From Bacteroidetes bacterium UBA4416 (GTDB lineage: Bacteria > Bacteroidota > Bacteroidia > B-17B0 > Aurantibacillaceae), in the NCBI GenBank assembly GCA_002390745.1, contig DGQK01000011.1, positions 1-14,878 of the forward strand: DNA of 14,878 nucleotides, given 5' to 3'. Of this stretch, positions 14,401 to 14,878 are shown piece by piece. Positions within the stretch are counted from its first letter, which is position 1; every line of letters begins with the position of its first letter. The position numbers were made by a program, and so were the translations under genes. Below the pieces are notes generated by a model, which searched no databases, was not told where the DNA came from, and worked only from the letters and a program-made list of their open reading frames with translations.

Positions 14401-14878
14401 TTAAAGAATTGCAAATTTATAATTTAATTTCAGAAAATGCTCGATATATTGAGGGAGGGCAAATTTTAAGTTTTTTTGGGCTTTTACATTGTCATGAAAA
14501 ACGATGATACTTCCGGGACGGGTATAACGGATCGAATTATCGAGGCAAGTCTCAGGCGAAACCAGCTTATCGTAATCATAAGTCAATACATCCCAGAAAA
14601 TAATTTTATACTTCTGCGACAGGATCCGGAATTGTGATTTTTTGATCCTGCCATAGGGAGGCCTAAATAATTTAGTATTCACCAGCGCCTCGCATTTTTC
14701 CACATTGGCCAGGTATTCCGGTGTATGGGCCTTCCAGCCTTTGATGTGGTTGTAGGTATGGTTTCCCACCTGGTGCCCCTCTTTCAGGATGCGCTCGTAA
14801 ATGCGGGGGTTTCTTTCTATGTTTTCGCCAACACAAAAAAACGTTGCCTTCACACCGTAGTGCATCAGCGTGTCCAGC
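14401..14878 (-). CDS. Polysaccharide deacetylase (NodB domain), 5' end cut by the window
   Basis: The 158 visible residues cover most of a NodB-type carbohydrate esterase 4 domain. GNHTYNH gives motif 2 (HxxxH, the metal-binding histidines). RPPYG is motif 3, the IIFWDVLTYDY stretch is motif 4, and IIVFHDN is motif 5 with the catalytic-type histidine. Motif 1 (TFDDGP) and the start lie beyond base 14878: the frame stays open to the window end, so the ATG at 14865-14863 is internal. CE4 enzymes deacetylate N-acetylated sugars of peptidoglycan, chitin-like or exopolysaccharide substrates with a divalent metal. The substrate is unknown. It is followed after 16 bases by the HMA lipoprotein gene. 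Confidence 0.9.
   Translation of the reverse strand, partial: LDTLMHYGVKATFFCVGENIERNPRIYERILKEGHQVGNHTYNHIKGWKAHTPEYLANVEKCEALVNTKLFRPPYGRIKKSQFRILSQKYKIIFWDVLTYDYDKLVSPETCLDNSIRYTRPGSIIVFHDNVKAQKNLKFALPQYIEHFLKLNYKFAIL

Noticed and set aside
14385..14414. Alternative ATG at 14414 for the HMA lipoprotein
   Set aside because: It would add ten residues before a well-formed lipoprotein signal that begins at the ATG at 14384, and would overlap the deacetylase stop.
1..14878. CRISPR arrays, tRNA or rRNA genes, insertion sequences with transposases, prophage genes, toxin-antitoxin pairs
   Set aside because: I saw no regularly spaced repeats, no tRNA- or rRNA-like segments, and no transposase, integrase or toxin-like reading frames. 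The S23-type gene is not accompanied by rRNA or a reverse transcriptase.

Overview
The window looks like a chromosomal fragment of a Bacteroidota bacterium, probably from the Chitinophaga/Sphingobacterium side of the phylum, though the genus cannot be read from it. Three things support this: promoter boxes of the phylum's TAnnTTTG type before purH (2756-2763) and before a CNNM/CBS gene (11165-11172); a GWxTD-domain lipoprotein; and an S23-type four-helix-bundle gene between housekeeping genes. The genes sampled are near 50% G+C. Both window ends cut through genes and the length is not round, so the window may be a complete contig.

Layout. (1) 15-2618, minus strand: a compact, probably co-transcribed group running PAP2 phosphatase, secreted TolB-like beta-propeller protein, GNAT acetyltransferase, truncated polytopic membrane protein. 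(2) 2619-2779: a divergent spacer with one candidate promoter in each direction and a strong hairpin between them that carries a T tract on both strands. (3) 2780-10564, plus strand: purH, then an A/T-rich four-helix-bundle gene, then the cell-elongation cluster mreB, mreC, mreD, mrdA (PBP2) and rodA. From mreC to rodA the genes overlap or nearly touch. (4) 10618-10968: a small XRE-like helix-turn-helix protein with a C-terminal coiled coil. (5) 11190-12488: a CNNM/CBS/CorC_HlyC membrane protein with its own promoter. (6) 12711-14878, minus strand and convergent with it: polysaccharide deacetylase (cut by the window end), a small HMA-fold lipoprotein with a CxxC motif, and the GWxTD lipoprotein. 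A repeat-like double hairpin lies in the convergent spacer.

How the genes work together. MreB filaments, MreC and MreD organise the RodA glycosyltransferase and PBP2 transpeptidase that insert peptidoglycan along the cell side wall. PurH makes IMP and is a positional rather than functional neighbour. The PAP2 enzyme could act on lipid-linked pyrophosphates at the membrane, and the deacetylase on envelope glycans, so much of the window concerns the cell envelope.

The window is mostly conserved core genome and I see no clear new multigene system. The points most worth checking are the fold-back repeat at the left end that probably truncates a gene artificially, the four-helix-bundle gene bracketed by inverted A/T-rich flanks with a third copy between mreB and mreC, the hairpin in the purH divergent spacer, and a possible three-Cys/one-His metal site in PBP2.
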